Assembly: GCF_014158035.1 (NCBI RefSeq)
Contig: NZ_JACFXW010000001.1
Span: 1,364,001 to 1,428,000 of the forward strand
Source: Rhizobium sp. G21
GTDB lineage: Bacteria; Pseudomonadota; Alphaproteobacteria; Rhizobiales; Rhizobiaceae
Reading direction: 5' to 3'
Length of the DNA stretch: 64,000 nucleotides
Made by a program: the position numbers and the translations under genes. Positions 16,919-25,805 of this stretch are shown one piece after another (within the stretch, counting starts at the first letter, position 1; each line of letters starts with the position of its first letter). The notes below the pieces were generated by a model. That model did not search any database, was not told the origin of the DNA, and worked only from the letters and a program-made list of their open reading frames with translations.

Positions 16919-18427
16919 TTAAAGGTGAACCCTGATCATCGAGTAGGAATACGGCGGAACGGTCAGGCTGATCCCGTCGCCCTCCACGACGGCGTCCGTT
17001 GTCTTCCGCGGCGAAACGTTGTCGGGATTCTCCTTGGTGTTGCGCGCTTCGAGATCGTCGTGCTTGATCAGGATATGCTCGACGCCCTTGACGGGGCCGA
17101 AGCGCTCGATGCCGAGCTTGATGTTGGCAGGCTCGACGCCGTTCCGGTTGACGGCGAAGAAAGTCAGAGTGCCCGCATCGCCGTCGTGAACGCCGGCGAT
17201 GTCGAGATAGGACACCGCGTCGGCGACATTCGAGGCATAGCTCGCGCAGTCGACATCGAGACGCAGCGCCGTGCCGCGTCCATGGCGCGAGGCCAGATGG
17301 AACGGATGGAAGATCGTCTGGCGCCACGCGGCGCCGCCCGGCTCGGTCATGATCGGCGCGATGACGTTGACCAACTGGGCGATGCAGGCCACCCGCACGA
17401 CGTCGGAGCGCCGGATGAAGGTGTTGATGATGCAGCCGACCTGCAGCACGTCCTCGAAATTGTAGATGTCCTCGAGCAGCACCGGCGCATGCGGCCAGTC
17501 CCATTCGCGCATGCGCTTGGCGTCGTTCTTCCGCTCGTGGTACCAGACGTTCCACTCGTCGAAGGAAATCTTGACGTCGCGCTTGGAGCGCTTGCTCCCC
17601 TTCACGAAATCGATCACGCCGCTGATCGTGCCGATATAGCGGTCGAGCTTCTCCGGCAGGGCCAGGAATTCCGCGGTCTTCTTTTCGTAATTTTCAAAAT
17701 ACATGTGCAGCGAGATGTAGTCGACCTGATCATAGGTCGCATCCAGCACCGTCGCCTCCCATTGCGGATAGGTCGCCATGTCGGAATGGGATGAACCGCA
17801 GACGACGAGTTCGAGCTTGTCGTCGAAGGCGCGGATGGCCTTGGCGGTCTCGTTGGCGAGATGGCCATATTCGGCCGCGCTCTTGTGGCCGACCTGCCAG
17901 GGGCCGTCCATCTCGTTGCCGAGGCACCAGAGCTTCACGTCCCAGGGATCGGCGCGGCCGTTCTTGCGGCGAAGGTCCGACCACTGGCTGCCGCCGGGAT
18001 GGTTGACATATTCGACGAAATTCCGCGCGGCGTCCAGGCCGCGCGAGCCGAGATTGACCGCAAGCATCATGTCGACGCCGGCGGCTTCCGCCCATTCGGC
18101 GAATTCGTGAATGCCAACCTGGTTGGATTCGGAGGTGCGCCAGGCGAGGTCGAGCCGCGTCGGACGGCTCTCCTTCGGGCCTATGCCGTCCTCCCAGTTA
18201 TAGGCGGAGACGAAGTTGCCGCCCGGATAGCGGCAGATCGGCGTATCGAGTTCGCGCACGAGATCGATGACATCCTTGCGCATGCCATTGGGAAGAGCCT
18301 CGGGATGGCCGGGTTCGTAGATGCCGGTGTAGACCGCCCTCCCCAGATGCTCCAGAAAGGAACCGTAGAGCCGCTTGTCGATATCTGCGATTGTATAGCG
18401 CGCATGCGCGGTGACGCGAGCCTCCAA
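16919..18427 (-). CDS. abfA: Alpha-L-arabinofuranosidase, GH51
   Basis: The 502-residue cytoplasmic enzyme removes terminal arabinofuranose from plant-derived oligosaccharides. GH51 landmarks include YGSFLEHLGRAVYTGIY near the start, the RYPGGNFVS segment, the acid/base Glu in WCLGNEMDGPWQ and the nucleophile Glu in SFDEWNVWY. There is no signal peptide, so substrate must be imported, as expected from the adjacent ABC importer. It is the first gene of the minus-strand operon abfA - binding protein - permeases. The length is normal. Confidence 0.93.
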   Translation of the reverse strand: MEARVTAHARYTIADIDKRLYGSFLEHLGRAVYTGIYEPGHPEALPNGMRKDVIDLVRELDTPICRYPGGNFVSAYNWEDGIGPKESRPTRLDLAWRTSESNQVGIHEFAEWAEAAGVDMMLAVNLGSRGLDAARNFVEYVNHPGGSQWSDLRRKNGRADPWDVKLWCLGNEMDGPWQVGHKSAAEYGHLANETAKAIRAFDDKLELVVCGSSHSDMATYPQWEATVLDATYDQVDYISLHMYFENYEKKTAEFLALPEKLDRYIGTISGVIDFVKGSKRSKRDVKISFDEWNVWYHERKNDAKRMREWDWPHAPVLLEDIYNFEDVLQVGCIINTFIRRSDVVRVACIAQLVNVIAPIMTEPGGAAWRQTIFHPFHLASRHGRGTALRLDVDCASYASNVADAVSYLDIAGVHDGDAGTLTFFAVNRNGVEPANIKLGIERFGPVKGVEHILIKHDDLEARNTKENPDNVSPRKTTDAVVEGDGISLTVPPYSYSMIRVHL

Positions 18428-18459
18428 AGTCCTCTCCTCCCAGATTCAATATCAATAAT

Positions 18460-18476
18460 TTCGGTTCGTATCCGAA
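18460..18476. promoter_or_regulatory. Inverted repeat in the abfA promoter region
   Basis: TTCGG-N7-CCGAA lies 33 bp upstream of the abfA start in an AT-richer stretch. It could be an operator for the ArsR-type regulator encoded upstream or for another factor. It does not match the ATACATATCG motif seen at the two outer promoters, so its role is open. Confidence 0.32.
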
Positions 18477-18530
18477 TCTTTGGTATATGAAGCCAAAATG
18501 GCGGGCGCCGTCAAGTGAAACTATGGCTTT

Positions 18531-19454
18531 TCACACCTGGATGCGGAGGATGATGTCCTGGCCGTAATTGCCGAAGCCGCTGCCGAATATGTTGATCCCG
18601 CCCGGATGCTCGGCGTCGTCCTTGACGCCGACGCGCATGCGGATGGACCGATGCTTGTCCAGATCGAGCGCATCCAGGGTGACGTTGGATATCTTCACGC
18701 CGTCGACGAAACTGCCCTGGCCGTTGATGCGCCAGTTCTTCAGCTTGCCGTATTGCGAGCCTGCGAGCTTCCACCAGTCCGGGGTGAAGGCGCCCCGCTT
18801 GTCGCCGTAATCGCCCGGCGAGGTCCAGGTCCCGATCTCGACGCCGTTGACCTGGAGGAAGATGTCCGACGGCCAGTTTTCCGACGTTCCCGGGACCTCG
18901 GAACTCAATTCCATCGAGAATTCGATCGCCCTGGGCTTGGCCTTTTTCAACAAGGTATTGTTTGGAAACTGATATTCGACGTAGCCCTTGTTGAACCACA
19001 AGAGAACGGCCTTCATGCGGTCAGGATCGAGAAACGTATCCGGAACATCCAGGAGACCGATGACGCCGTCCTTGGAGCACATCCCGCAGGGAGCCGAAAC
19101 TTCGAACTGCGTGTAGAGTCCCAGCGGCATGGAGACTTCGATCGCATCCGCCCGGGGATCGGCGACGGGTTCGGAAAACGAGATCAGTATTTCCTGAAAC
19201 GCCGAATAGCAGAGCTTCTGGCTCCCCTTCTTCGCCCGCTGCCCCTCCGTGTAGATCAACCCGCAATCCTCGAGAATCTTCAGATTGATCGACGCGGTTG
19301 ACTGCGGCAGCTTGAGCTCTTCGGCGATCTCGTTGACGTTCTTCGGCCCGCTCGACCGGAGAAGCTTCAACATCATGACGCGAACATCGCTGGCGAGACC
19401 CTTGATGAGGTCCTGCCGTTCGATCGGATCGATCACCAATACCTTGCCAGTCAT
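18531..19454 (-). CDS. ArsR-type regulator with large beta-rich C-terminal domain
   Basis: The 307-residue protein starts with an ArsR-type winged helix (about residues 10-85: DVRVMMLKLLRSSGP, VNEIAEELKLPQSTASINL). A ~220-residue C-terminal region follows that is rich in Trp, Gly and predicted beta strands, including CGMC, FTPDWWKLAG and GSGFGNYGQD. This is far longer than metal-sensing ArsR proteins and may bind a carbohydrate. It sits upstream of abfA on the same strand. MTGKVLVID was chosen as start because AGGGGA lies just upstream; an ATG nine codons earlier is possible. I infer that it controls the arabinoside locus. Confidence 0.72.
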   Translation of the reverse strand: MTGKVLVIDPIERQDLIKGLASDVRVMMLKLLRSSGPKNVNEIAEELKLPQSTASINLKILEDCGLIYTEGQRAKKGSQKLCYSAFQEILISFSEPVADPRADAIEVSMPLGLYTQFEVSAPCGMCSKDGVIGLLDVPDTFLDPDRMKAVLLWFNKGYVEYQFPNNTLLKKAKPRAIEFSMELSSEVPGTSENWPSDIFLQVNGVEIGTWTSPGDYGDKRGAFTPDWWKLAGSQYGKLKNWRINGQGSFVDGVKISNVTLDALDLDKHRSIRMRVGVKDDAEHPGGINIFGSGFGNYGQDIILRIQV

Positions 19455-19492
19455 ATCGTCCCCTGTCTTCCAGTGCTCCATATCAGAATTTA

Positions 19493-19502
19493 CGATATGT
19501 AT
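19493..19502 (-). promoter_or_regulatory. Candidate operator of the arabinoside locus, right promoter
   Basis: Inverted copy of ATACATATCG, about 40 bp upstream of the regulator start. It matches 10 of 10 positions with the site at 12622-12631. It probably serves autoregulation if the protein at 18531-19454 binds it. Confidence 0.4.
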
Positions 19503-19641
19503 GCAACCGGTTCGACGGAGCCCGCGGAGCGGCCGCGCCGGGCTCCCGGCCCGGGACGAAAGAGGTCTTCGGTCCCGGAAAGGCCATCGCCATCACCTCT
19601 TCGCCGGAGATGAAACCGCTCTCGCGCGCCGATGCTGGGCG

Positions 19642-20850
19642 TCAGCTGCGGGGCTGCGTCATCGCCAGGACGATGGTCGCCGACGCCAGCACGGCGGTCA
19701 GCGTCAGGGGCGCGGACGGGCCGTAACCATCGACCAGATAACCGCCGACGACCGCGCCGATGCTGATGGCGACTTGGAACGACACCACCATCAGGCTGCC
19801 GGCCGATTCCAGCGAATCCGACGCGCCCCGCGACAGGTTGGTGGGCAGCACCACCGGCGCCATGCCGAATGCGAGACCCCACAGCGTCACCAGCGCGAAG
19901 GCGACGGCGCTGTTGACGCCCCAGAGGACGAGCGCGAGCGTGGCGAACATCATCAACCCGGCGGTGACGGTGAGCGCCATGCGGATATCGGCGTCCGCCA
20001 GACGACCGCCGACGACGTTGCCGACCACGGCGGCGATGCCGAAGCCGAACAGCGCCACGGCGATCGACCCGGCGCCGAGCAGCGTGACCTGTTCGAGGAA
20101 CGGCCGCACATAGACCGAGCCGGCGAAATGTCCCGTCATCAGCAGGAGGATGGCGAGCATGCCCAATTGCACCGTGCGCCGCTTCGTCAGCCGGAAGACG
20201 TCGGACAGGCTGTTGCTGGCGCTTGCGGGCAGAGACGGCAGACTGAGGATCTGAAGCAGCATGGCGACCACCGCGAGACCCGCCGTCATGGCGGTGGCGG
20301 CGCGCCAGCCGATCCATTCGCTGATCAGAGCGCCCATGGACGGCGCGGCGATGGTGGCGAGGGAAACGCCGAGGGTGACGATGGCCATGCCCCGGCCGGT
20401 CGCATTGGCGCCGACCATTCTCGCCACGACGGCGACCGAAAGCGCCCAGAACCCGCTGAGCGCGACGCCCAGCCCGGCGCGGCCCAGCAGCAACAGCCAG
20501 AAATCCGTCGCGAGCGCGGCGAGGAGATTGGAGGCGATGGCCAGGGCGCTCAGGCCGACCAGCACCGTCTTGCGGTTCAATTTGCCGATGAGGACATTGC
20601 TCAGCAGGGCCGTGACCGCGCCGACGGACGCGGTGGCGGTGACCACCTGGCCGGCGGTCCCTTCGCTGACGCCGAGGTCGCGCGCCATGGGCGTCAACAG
20701 GCCGGCCGGCAGAAATTCCGCCGACACCAGCGCAAAGCTGGTGGCCGCCATCGAGACGACGGCGAACCAGGTCGCGGGGCTCCATGGACGCGGGGCGTTG
20801 GAATCGAGCTCGATCGCAGAGCCGTCGAGCTGGGATGTCGTATCCGTCAT
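19642..20850 (-). CDS. MFS efflux transporter
   Basis: The 402-residue protein has about 12 hydrophobic segments and belongs to the drug/sugar-efflux branch of the major facilitator superfamily (AraJ/YdhP-like). The first helix contains SAEFLPAGLLTPMARDLGVS and the loop after helix 2 has NVLIGKLNRKTVL. AGGAG precedes the ATG at 20850; a longer upstream frame overlaps the AraC gene and is rejected. The AraC-type regulator gene ends 58 bp upstream on the same strand, so the pair may be co-transcribed. Its substrate is unknown. Confidence 0.87.
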   Translation of the reverse strand: MTDTTSQLDGSAIELDSNAPRPWSPATWFAVVSMAATSFALVSAEFLPAGLLTPMARDLGVSEGTAGQVVTATASVGAVTALLSNVLIGKLNRKTVLVGLSALAIASNLLAALATDFWLLLLGRAGLGVALSGFWALSVAVVARMVGANATGRGMAIVTLGVSLATIAAPSMGALISEWIGWRAATAMTAGLAVVAMLLQILSLPSLPASASNSLSDVFRLTKRRTVQLGMLAILLLMTGHFAGSVYVRPFLEQVTLLGAGSIAVALFGFGIAAVVGNVVGGRLADADIRMALTVTAGLMMFATLALVLWGVNSAVAFALVTLWGLAFGMAPVVLPTNLSRGASDSLESAGSLMVVSFQVAISIGAVVGGYLVDGYGPSAPLTLTAVLASATIVLAMTQPRS

Positions 20851-20908
20851 TGCACTATCTCCTGGGTTTGGAGCTCTCATAGCGAAGTCCGCCAGGATGA
20901 TCTGTGAT

Positions 20909-21892
20909 CTAAAGTCCGAATTCCATGTCCGTTCGTCCGGAATTGATGCGGCGCACAACGCCCGGGGATAGGCTGGTGATGCGCTTGAAGGCGCGCGCGA
21001 AGGACGCTTCGGATTCATAACCCAGTTGCGAGGCGACTTCGGCCACCGACCTGTTCTGGCCGAGCAATTCGCGCGCCAGCTGCATGCGGAGGCGGGCGAG
21101 ATAGCGCGCCGCGCCCTCGCCCAGGATGGCGCTGAAGCGTTCGGCGAAGATCGAGCGCGACTGACCCGCCACGGCCGCAAGGGTTTCGAGCGTCCAGTCA
21201 TGGCCGGGATTGCGGTGCATGGCGGCCAGCGCGCGGCCGATATGAGGATCGCGGATCGCGGTGAGCCAGCCGCTGGTCGAGGCTCCGCTGCAATTGACCC
21301 AGCAGCGAATGAGCCGCGCCACCAGCACGTCCGCCATGCGCGACAAGACCGTGGCGCTGCCGATCTGGGGCTGACACGCCTCCACCGTCATGGCGGCGAG
21401 CAGCGGGCTGACGATGGGATCATTGCCTGCCACGTCACACCCTTTGATGATCGGCGGCATCAGGGCGATCAACGGATTGAGCGCATTCGCGCCCAGAGCC
21501 ATCGAGCCGCAGAACAGCGTGCTCGTCGCCCCGGTCCCCTCCTTCACCACTTCGCAGACATTGTCGCCCAGCTTGGTGACCTGGCAGCTCTTTAGACAAT
21601 CGCCGACCACATCGGGATTGCTGGCCAGTCGATGTTCGACGCCCTGCGGCAACAACACCAGATCGCCGCTCTGCAGCGCCTGCCATCCCGAGGCGTCCGT
21701 ATGAATCCAGCAGGGCCCTTCGCTGACGAAGTGAAAGCGAAGCAGCTGTTGCTGCGGAAAAGCGAGGCTCCAGGGATGACGTAACTCGCAGCGCCCATAA
21801 TTGACGCCGCTCAGGCGAAAGTCCTGGAGAACTTCGCTGAGCGCGTCGGTGGGGATATGGGTCGTCGGCGACTGGGATGAACGATCAAGCAT
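20909..21892 (-). CDS. AraC-family transcriptional regulator (cupin sensor)
   Basis: The 327-residue protein has an N-terminal cupin-like sensor (AraC_binding_2/cupin_6 type, about residues 25-210) and a C-terminal AraC helix-turn-helix pair (about 230-315). The latter contains LETLAAVAGQSRSIFAERF and VAEVASQLGYESEASFARAFKR. It probably regulates the adjacent MFS gene. The signal molecule is unknown. Family members with this sensor frequently sit beside transporters or oxidoreductases. Confidence 0.88.
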   Translation of the reverse strand: MLDRSSQSPTTHIPTDALSEVLQDFRLSGVNYGRCELRHPWSLAFPQQQLLRFHFVSEGPCWIHTDASGWQALQSGDLVLLPQGVEHRLASNPDVVGDCLKSCQVTKLGDNVCEVVKEGTGATSTLFCGSMALGANALNPLIALMPPIIKGCDVAGNDPIVSPLLAAMTVEACQPQIGSATVLSRMADVLVARLIRCWVNCSGASTSGWLTAIRDPHIGRALAAMHRNPGHDWTLETLAAVAGQSRSIFAERFSAILGEGAARYLARLRMQLARELLGQNRSVAEVASQLGYESEASFARAFKRITSLSPGVVRRINSGRTDMEFGL

Positions 21893-22123
21893 TGAGGGAT
21901 TTTACACGCAGTTCGTCCGACCCGCAATCCGGCTTTCAGGCGCCGAGGACAAAACGAACCGATGACGCAGCTTTCAGGACGCTTGCGCAGCCATGCTTCA
22001 AGCCGCTTCGCGCTCGCCGCGCGACAGGTAGGGTCGTTTACAGACGACGGAGCGGAGTGGAGTTTTGGCGCGGACAGAGGGTGAAGGTCACGTTTCTTAA
22101 ATCCGTGGGAGTCGCCGTCGTGG

Positions 22124-22198
22124 TGGCTGGGGCGCCAGGATTCGAACCTGGGAATGCCGGTACCAAAAACCGGTGCCTTACCGCTTGGCGACGCCCCA
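22124..22198 (-). tRNA. tRNA-Gln (anticodon TTG)
   Basis: On the minus strand the 75-nt sequence starts TGGGGCGTCGCCAAGCGGTA and ends with an encoded CCA. The acceptor stem pairs TGGGGCG with CGCCCCA. The anticodon loop sits between CCGG and CCGG arms and reads TTTTGGT with anticodon TTG, and the T-arm GGTTCGAATCC is intact. It closely resembles bacterial tRNA-Gln. Confidence 0.95.
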
Positions 22199-22580
22199 AC
22201 AGCGCCGGTCCAACTGTCGGGGCCGGCGAAGTGGGGCCTGATTAGCAAAGCGCGCGCCGCGCCGCAATCGGGTCGGCAGGATTTTTTGGGGAGATTTTCC
22301 GGCGCGGAACGAGGCGTCGCTCGAGGCGCGCGCACGGTTTTCTGCGCTTCGTGCGGAACGAAGCGGCGGCTCAGGACTTCTTCCCAGGCGAAGCGACGAA
22401 TGAATGGCGGCGGCGCTCTCAGCCGGGCCGGACATCCGGGCAGGATGAAGAGCATCTTGCCGCATCGTTTCGCATGAGTTCCGGCGCCGCATTGCGGCGC
22501 AGTTCATGGCGTCGATCCCGACGCCGGGCGTCCGAATCGGCGCCCTGAGATCAGAACGTTTCAAGGAAAGGAAACAGCCC
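22199..22580. other. Gene-free stretch between tRNA-Gln and the PfpI-type gene
   Basis: No convincing gene is visible in these 382 bases. It should hold the tRNA promoter (minus strand) and the promoter of the PfpI-type gene. A small GCGCCGC/GCGGCGC hairpin lies near 22483-22500. The ribosome-binding site AAGGAAAGGAAA is at its right end. Confidence 0.5.
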
Positions 22581-23141
22581 ATGGCTTCGATCAATTCCGC
22601 GCGCATCCTCATTCTCGCCACTCACGGCTACGAGCGTTCCGAACTGCACAAGCCGCTCGAACAGCTGAAGGCCAAGGGCGCCGACGTCAAGATCGTTTCG
22701 CTTCAGAAAGAGCCGATCAAGAGCTGGGACGAAAAGAACTGGGGCGACACCGTCGACGTCGACCTCACGGTGGCCGACGCCCGCGTCGAGGAATTCGACG
22801 CGCTGGTCATTCCCGGCGGCCAGATCAATCCGGACATCCTGCGCGCCGACGAAAAGGCCGTCAAGCTGGTCAAGGATTTCGTCGCCTCCGGCAAGGTGGT
22901 CGCCGCCGTCTGCCACGGTCCCTGGCTGCTGGTCGAGGCCGGCGCCGTGCGCGGCCGTCGCGTGACGTCCTATCCGTCGATCAAGACCGACGTGGTCAAT
23001 GCCGGCGGCCAGTGGGAAGACAGCCAGGTCGTCACCGACCAGGGCATCATCACCTCGCGCAATCCCGGCGATCTCGACGCCTTCGTCGCCAAGATCGTCG
23101 AGGAAGTCGAAGAAGGCAAGCATCAGCGCCGTGCGGCATAA
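22581..23141 (+). CDS. PfpI/DJ-1-family protein (YhbO-like)
   Basis: The 186-residue protein belongs to the DJ-1/PfpI superfamily, close to PfpI and YhbO. The nucleophilic Cys lies in VCHGPWLLVEAG near residue 110, and the Glu of the active site is in ATHGYERSEL. Family members have been described as proteases, glyoxalases or deglycases that counter carbonyl stress; the activity is debated. AAGGAAAGGAAA precedes the ATG. A rho-independent terminator follows, so it is probably a single-gene unit. Confidence 0.9.
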   Translation: MASINSARILILATHGYERSELHKPLEQLKAKGADVKIVSLQKEPIKSWDEKNWGDTVDVDLTVADARVEEFDALVIPGGQINPDILRADEKAVKLVKDFVASGKVVAAVCHGPWLLVEAGAVRGRRVTSYPSIKTDVVNAGGQWEDSQVVTDQGIITSRNPGDLDAFVAKIVEEVEEGKHQRRAA

Positions 23142-23149
23142 CAGGCAGC

Positions 23150-23254
23150 AGGCAATAGCCAATAGGCAGTAGCGAGCAGACAGGCGGGCGATGGAGAGTA
23201 ACCTCCATCGCCTGCTTTTTGTGTTTCTTACCTCTTGCCTATTGGCTATTGCCT
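23150..23254. repeat. 19-bp inverted repeat flanking a terminator, with TATTGCC-type repeats
   Basis: The arm at 23150-23168 and the arm at 23236-23254 are perfect reverse complements over 19 bp (TGCCTATTGGCTATTGCCT on the plus strand at the right). Both contain short repeated units of the CTATTGCC type, and the right side continues with two more copies. They enclose the terminator at 23187-23220. The nested structure looks like a small intergenic repeat element. It has no open reading frame. Confidence 0.7.
23187..23220 (+). terminator. Rho-independent terminator after the PfpI-type gene
   Basis: GGCGATGGAG and CTCCATCGCC pair perfectly over 10 bp with a six-base loop, followed by TG and a TTTTT run. 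Confidence 0.85.
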
Positions 23255-23296
23255 ATTGCCTACTGCCTTTTCGCCTCTTCCCTTCAGGAGCCGCCG

Positions 23297-23593
23297 ATGT
23301 CGACCTTCAGAGCCCGCCCGCCCGCCGAACCCACCGTGCTGCTGGACGACGCCGTGGTGCGCGTTACGCGCTGGGATTTCGTCCCCGGCGCCGACACCGG
23401 CCATCACGTGCACGGCATGGGCTATGTGGTGGTGCCGATGACCGATTGTCATTTCCTGATCGAGGACAAGGACGGCGCCCGCGAGGTCGACGCCGCCCAG
23501 GGGCAGGTCTATCGCCGCGAGGCGGGGGTCGAGCACAATGTCGTCAATCGCGGCGACAGCTTCATGAGCTTCATCGAGATCGAGTATAAGTGA
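23297..23593 (+). CDS. Cupin-domain protein
   Basis: A 98-residue single-domain cupin. Motif 1 appears as TGHHVHGMGYVVVPM and motif 2 as EHNVVNRGDS, with the His and Glu residues expected to bind a metal. CAGGAG precedes the ATG at 23297. It overlaps or abuts the metallo-hydrolase gene downstream (23590), suggesting joint expression. Small cupins of this kind have many roles, and none can be assigned here. Confidence 0.83.
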   Translation: MSTFRARPPAEPTVLLDDAVVRVTRWDFVPGADTGHHVHGMGYVVVPMTDCHFLIEDKDGAREVDAAQGQVYRREAGVEHNVVNRGDSFMSFIEIEYK

Positions 23594-24504
23594 GCATGGA
23601 CACCGCGGAGTTCGACCGCGCCTTCGAGCCGCGCCATGGCGAGGCCGTGCCCGTGGCGTCAGGCGTCCAGCGGGTGACGGTCAACAATCCCTCGCCTTTC
23701 ACCTTCCATGGCACCAACAGCTATATCGTCGGCGCCGACACCGTGGCGGTCATCGATCCCGGCCCGGAGAACGAAGCGCATTTTCAGGCCTTGATGACGG
23801 CGCTCGCCGGCCGGCCGGTCAGCCATATCGTCTGCACCCACACCCATCGCGACCATTCGCCCTTGGCGCGGCGACTGAAGGAAGCGACCGGGGCGCTGAT
23901 CGTGGCGGAAGGACCGCATCGGCCGGCGCGGCCCCTGCATGACGGCGAGACCAATCCCTTCGCGGAAAGCTCGGACACGGACTTCTCGCCCGACATCATC
24001 CTCGGCGATGGCGAAACGATCGAGGGCGACGGCTGGCGGCTGAGCGGCGTCGCCACGCCCGGACATACCGCCAATCACATGGCCTTTGCGCTGGACGCCG
24101 AAGGCGTGCTGTTCTCCGGCGATCACGTGATGGCCTGGGCGACCTCCATCGTCGCGCCGCCGGACGGAGCCATGGCCGATTACATGGCCTCGCTCGACCG
24201 GCTGCTCCTGCGCGACGACCGGATCTATCTGCCCGGCCATGGCGGTCCCGTCAGAGATCCCCTCGCCTTCTGCCGGGGACTGCGCACCCACAGGCGCATG
24301 CGCGAACGGGCTGTGCTGGAGCGCATCCGGCTGGGCGACCGTCTGATCCCCGACATGGTCCAGGCGATCTATCGCGACACCGATCCGCGGCTGCACGGCG
24401 CGGCGGCGCTGTCGGTGCTCGCCCATATCGAGGACCTCGTCGACAAGGGCGCCGTCGTCACCGATGGCCCGCCGCTGTTGAGAGGCGCCTACCGACCCGC
24501 CTGA
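23590..24504 (+). CDS. Metallo-beta-lactamase-fold hydrolase
   Basis: The 304-residue protein has the metallo-beta-lactamase signature THTHRDHSPLA (HxHxDH), a further His in GHTANH, the bridging Asp in FSGDHVM and a last His in LPGHGGPV. The C-terminal part resembles the winged-helix tail of the LACTB2/RNase-Z-like group. The start may be GTG at 23590, overlapping the cupin stop, or ATG at 23596. It is probably a hydrolase of thioesters or a nuclease, but no substrate can be given. Confidence 0.88.
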   Translation: MSMDTAEFDRAFEPRHGEAVPVASGVQRVTVNNPSPFTFHGTNSYIVGADTVAVIDPGPENEAHFQALMTALAGRPVSHIVCTHTHRDHSPLARRLKEATGALIVAEGPHRPARPLHDGETNPFAESSDTDFSPDIILGDGETIEGDGWRLSGVATPGHTANHMAFALDAEGVLFSGDHVMAWATSIVAPPDGAMADYMASLDRLLLRDDRIYLPGHGGPVRDPLAFCRGLRTHRRMRERAVLERIRLGDRLIPDMVQAIYRDTDPRLHGAAALSVLAHIEDLVDKGAVVTDGPPLLRGAYRPA

Positions 24505-24570
24505 TCTCATCAAGGCTCGGGAAAGGCGCGGGCGCTAGACCCGGAGCGAGACCGGATCCGGAGCTAAGGC

Positions 24571-25802
24571 TTGACCACGCCCTATTTGTCCATCTGCGTT
24601 CCCTCGCGGAACCGGCAGCGCTATTTCAAGGAGCTTATACTGTCGCTTCTCGCGAGCCCTCGCGCGGATGTGCAATTCGTGCTGGCCGACAATTCCGACG
24701 ACGCCGAGGATATGGCCGCCTTTGTCGCCGCCCGGCCCGATCCGCGCGTCACCTTCCTGCGGTCGGCCGATCGCGTGCTATCGATGCAGGAAAACTGGGA
24801 GCGGGCGGTGGACGCCGCCTTAGGCGACTGGGTCAGCGTCATCGGCGACGACGACCAGATCGATCCCGATCTCGTCGAGGCGTTGAAACTGGCCGAGGCG
24901 CTGAAGCCGGGGCTCGACGCCTTCGCCTGGACCAATCTGCATTACGGCTGGCGAACGCGTGAGACGCCGCGGCACACCGTGCGTGCGGCTGCCCGTCAAG
25001 GCGACGTTTCACGACATGCCCGCCTGGTTCGTGCGTCGGCGCGCCTTCGGCTGGGCCGACGCCTCCGCCACCATCGTCAGCGGCTTTTCGATCTATCACG
25101 CGGCGCTGTCGCGGCGGCTGCTCAATCGCATCCGCAAACGGTTCGGCGATGTCTGGTTCGGCCATCCGATCGTCGATTACGACGCGGCGCTGAAGACGGC
25201 GGCCGAGGGCGAGGCCTTCGTCTATTGCACGCGGCCCTTCTCCACTTTCGGCGCCTGTCCCGAGGCCAATTCGGCGGCGCTCTACGACCTCACGAAACTG
25301 CGCGAGGCGCATGACCGTTTCGACCGCGAGACCGGCCGCGAGACCGATCGCGACCCCTGGCTTTCAGACTTTCCCTTCCCCACCACGCTCGGCCTGCCGG
25401 CGGCGGTGGGCCAGGTGCAAATGTGGCTGACCTATGCGCATGGCGTGGCGATGGAGCCGGGCTGGGAGGCCAATTCGCGCCCGCGCCTGCGCCGCCTATT
25501 GCCGGGGCTTCGCGGACAGGGCCGATTTCGAGGCGATATCGACGGCCTTGCGGGCGGCGTTCGCGCGGTGGCGCGGCGGCGCCTTCGCCGCCGCCTTCCA
25601 ACCGGAATTCCGGTCGAGACCTTCCGGCGATGTCTTTACCGGGCTGAGCGGCGACGCGCTCCATGTGGCCGACGACATCTGTGGAGCGGCGACGCCCACC
25701 GCCTTCTACGCGGTCGTGAACGGGCTTCTCGAACGCCCCTCGGAGATCAAGCCGGAATTGCGATCGGCCGGACGGGAATTCGCGCTTCTCAATTCGTTGT
25801 GA
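24571..25802 (+). CDS. Family 2-like glycosyltransferase, frame broken twice
   Basis: The N-terminal ~130 residues show a GT-A fold of family 2 type: LSICVPSRNRQRYF, a DNSDD segment, SMQENWERAV and the metal-binding VIGDDDQIDPD. After HTVR the frame changes (between about 24960 and 24990) and continues as VKATFHDMPAWFVRRRAFGW. A second change at the C run 25480-25482 leads to DRADFEAISTALRAAF and the stop at 25802. Each break fits one inserted base; the corrected protein is about 409 residues. The TTG start at 24571 is tentative. The acceptor is unknown; surface glycan synthesis is likely. Confidence 0.72.
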
Positions 25803-25805
25803 GCC

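Noticed and set aside
22199..22580. Additional tRNA or small RNA near tRNA-Gln
   Set aside because: No second cloverleaf or clear RNA fold beyond a short GC hairpin.
23231..23270. Possible CRISPR or tandem repeat array
   Set aside because: Units are only 7-8 bp, few, and without spacers.
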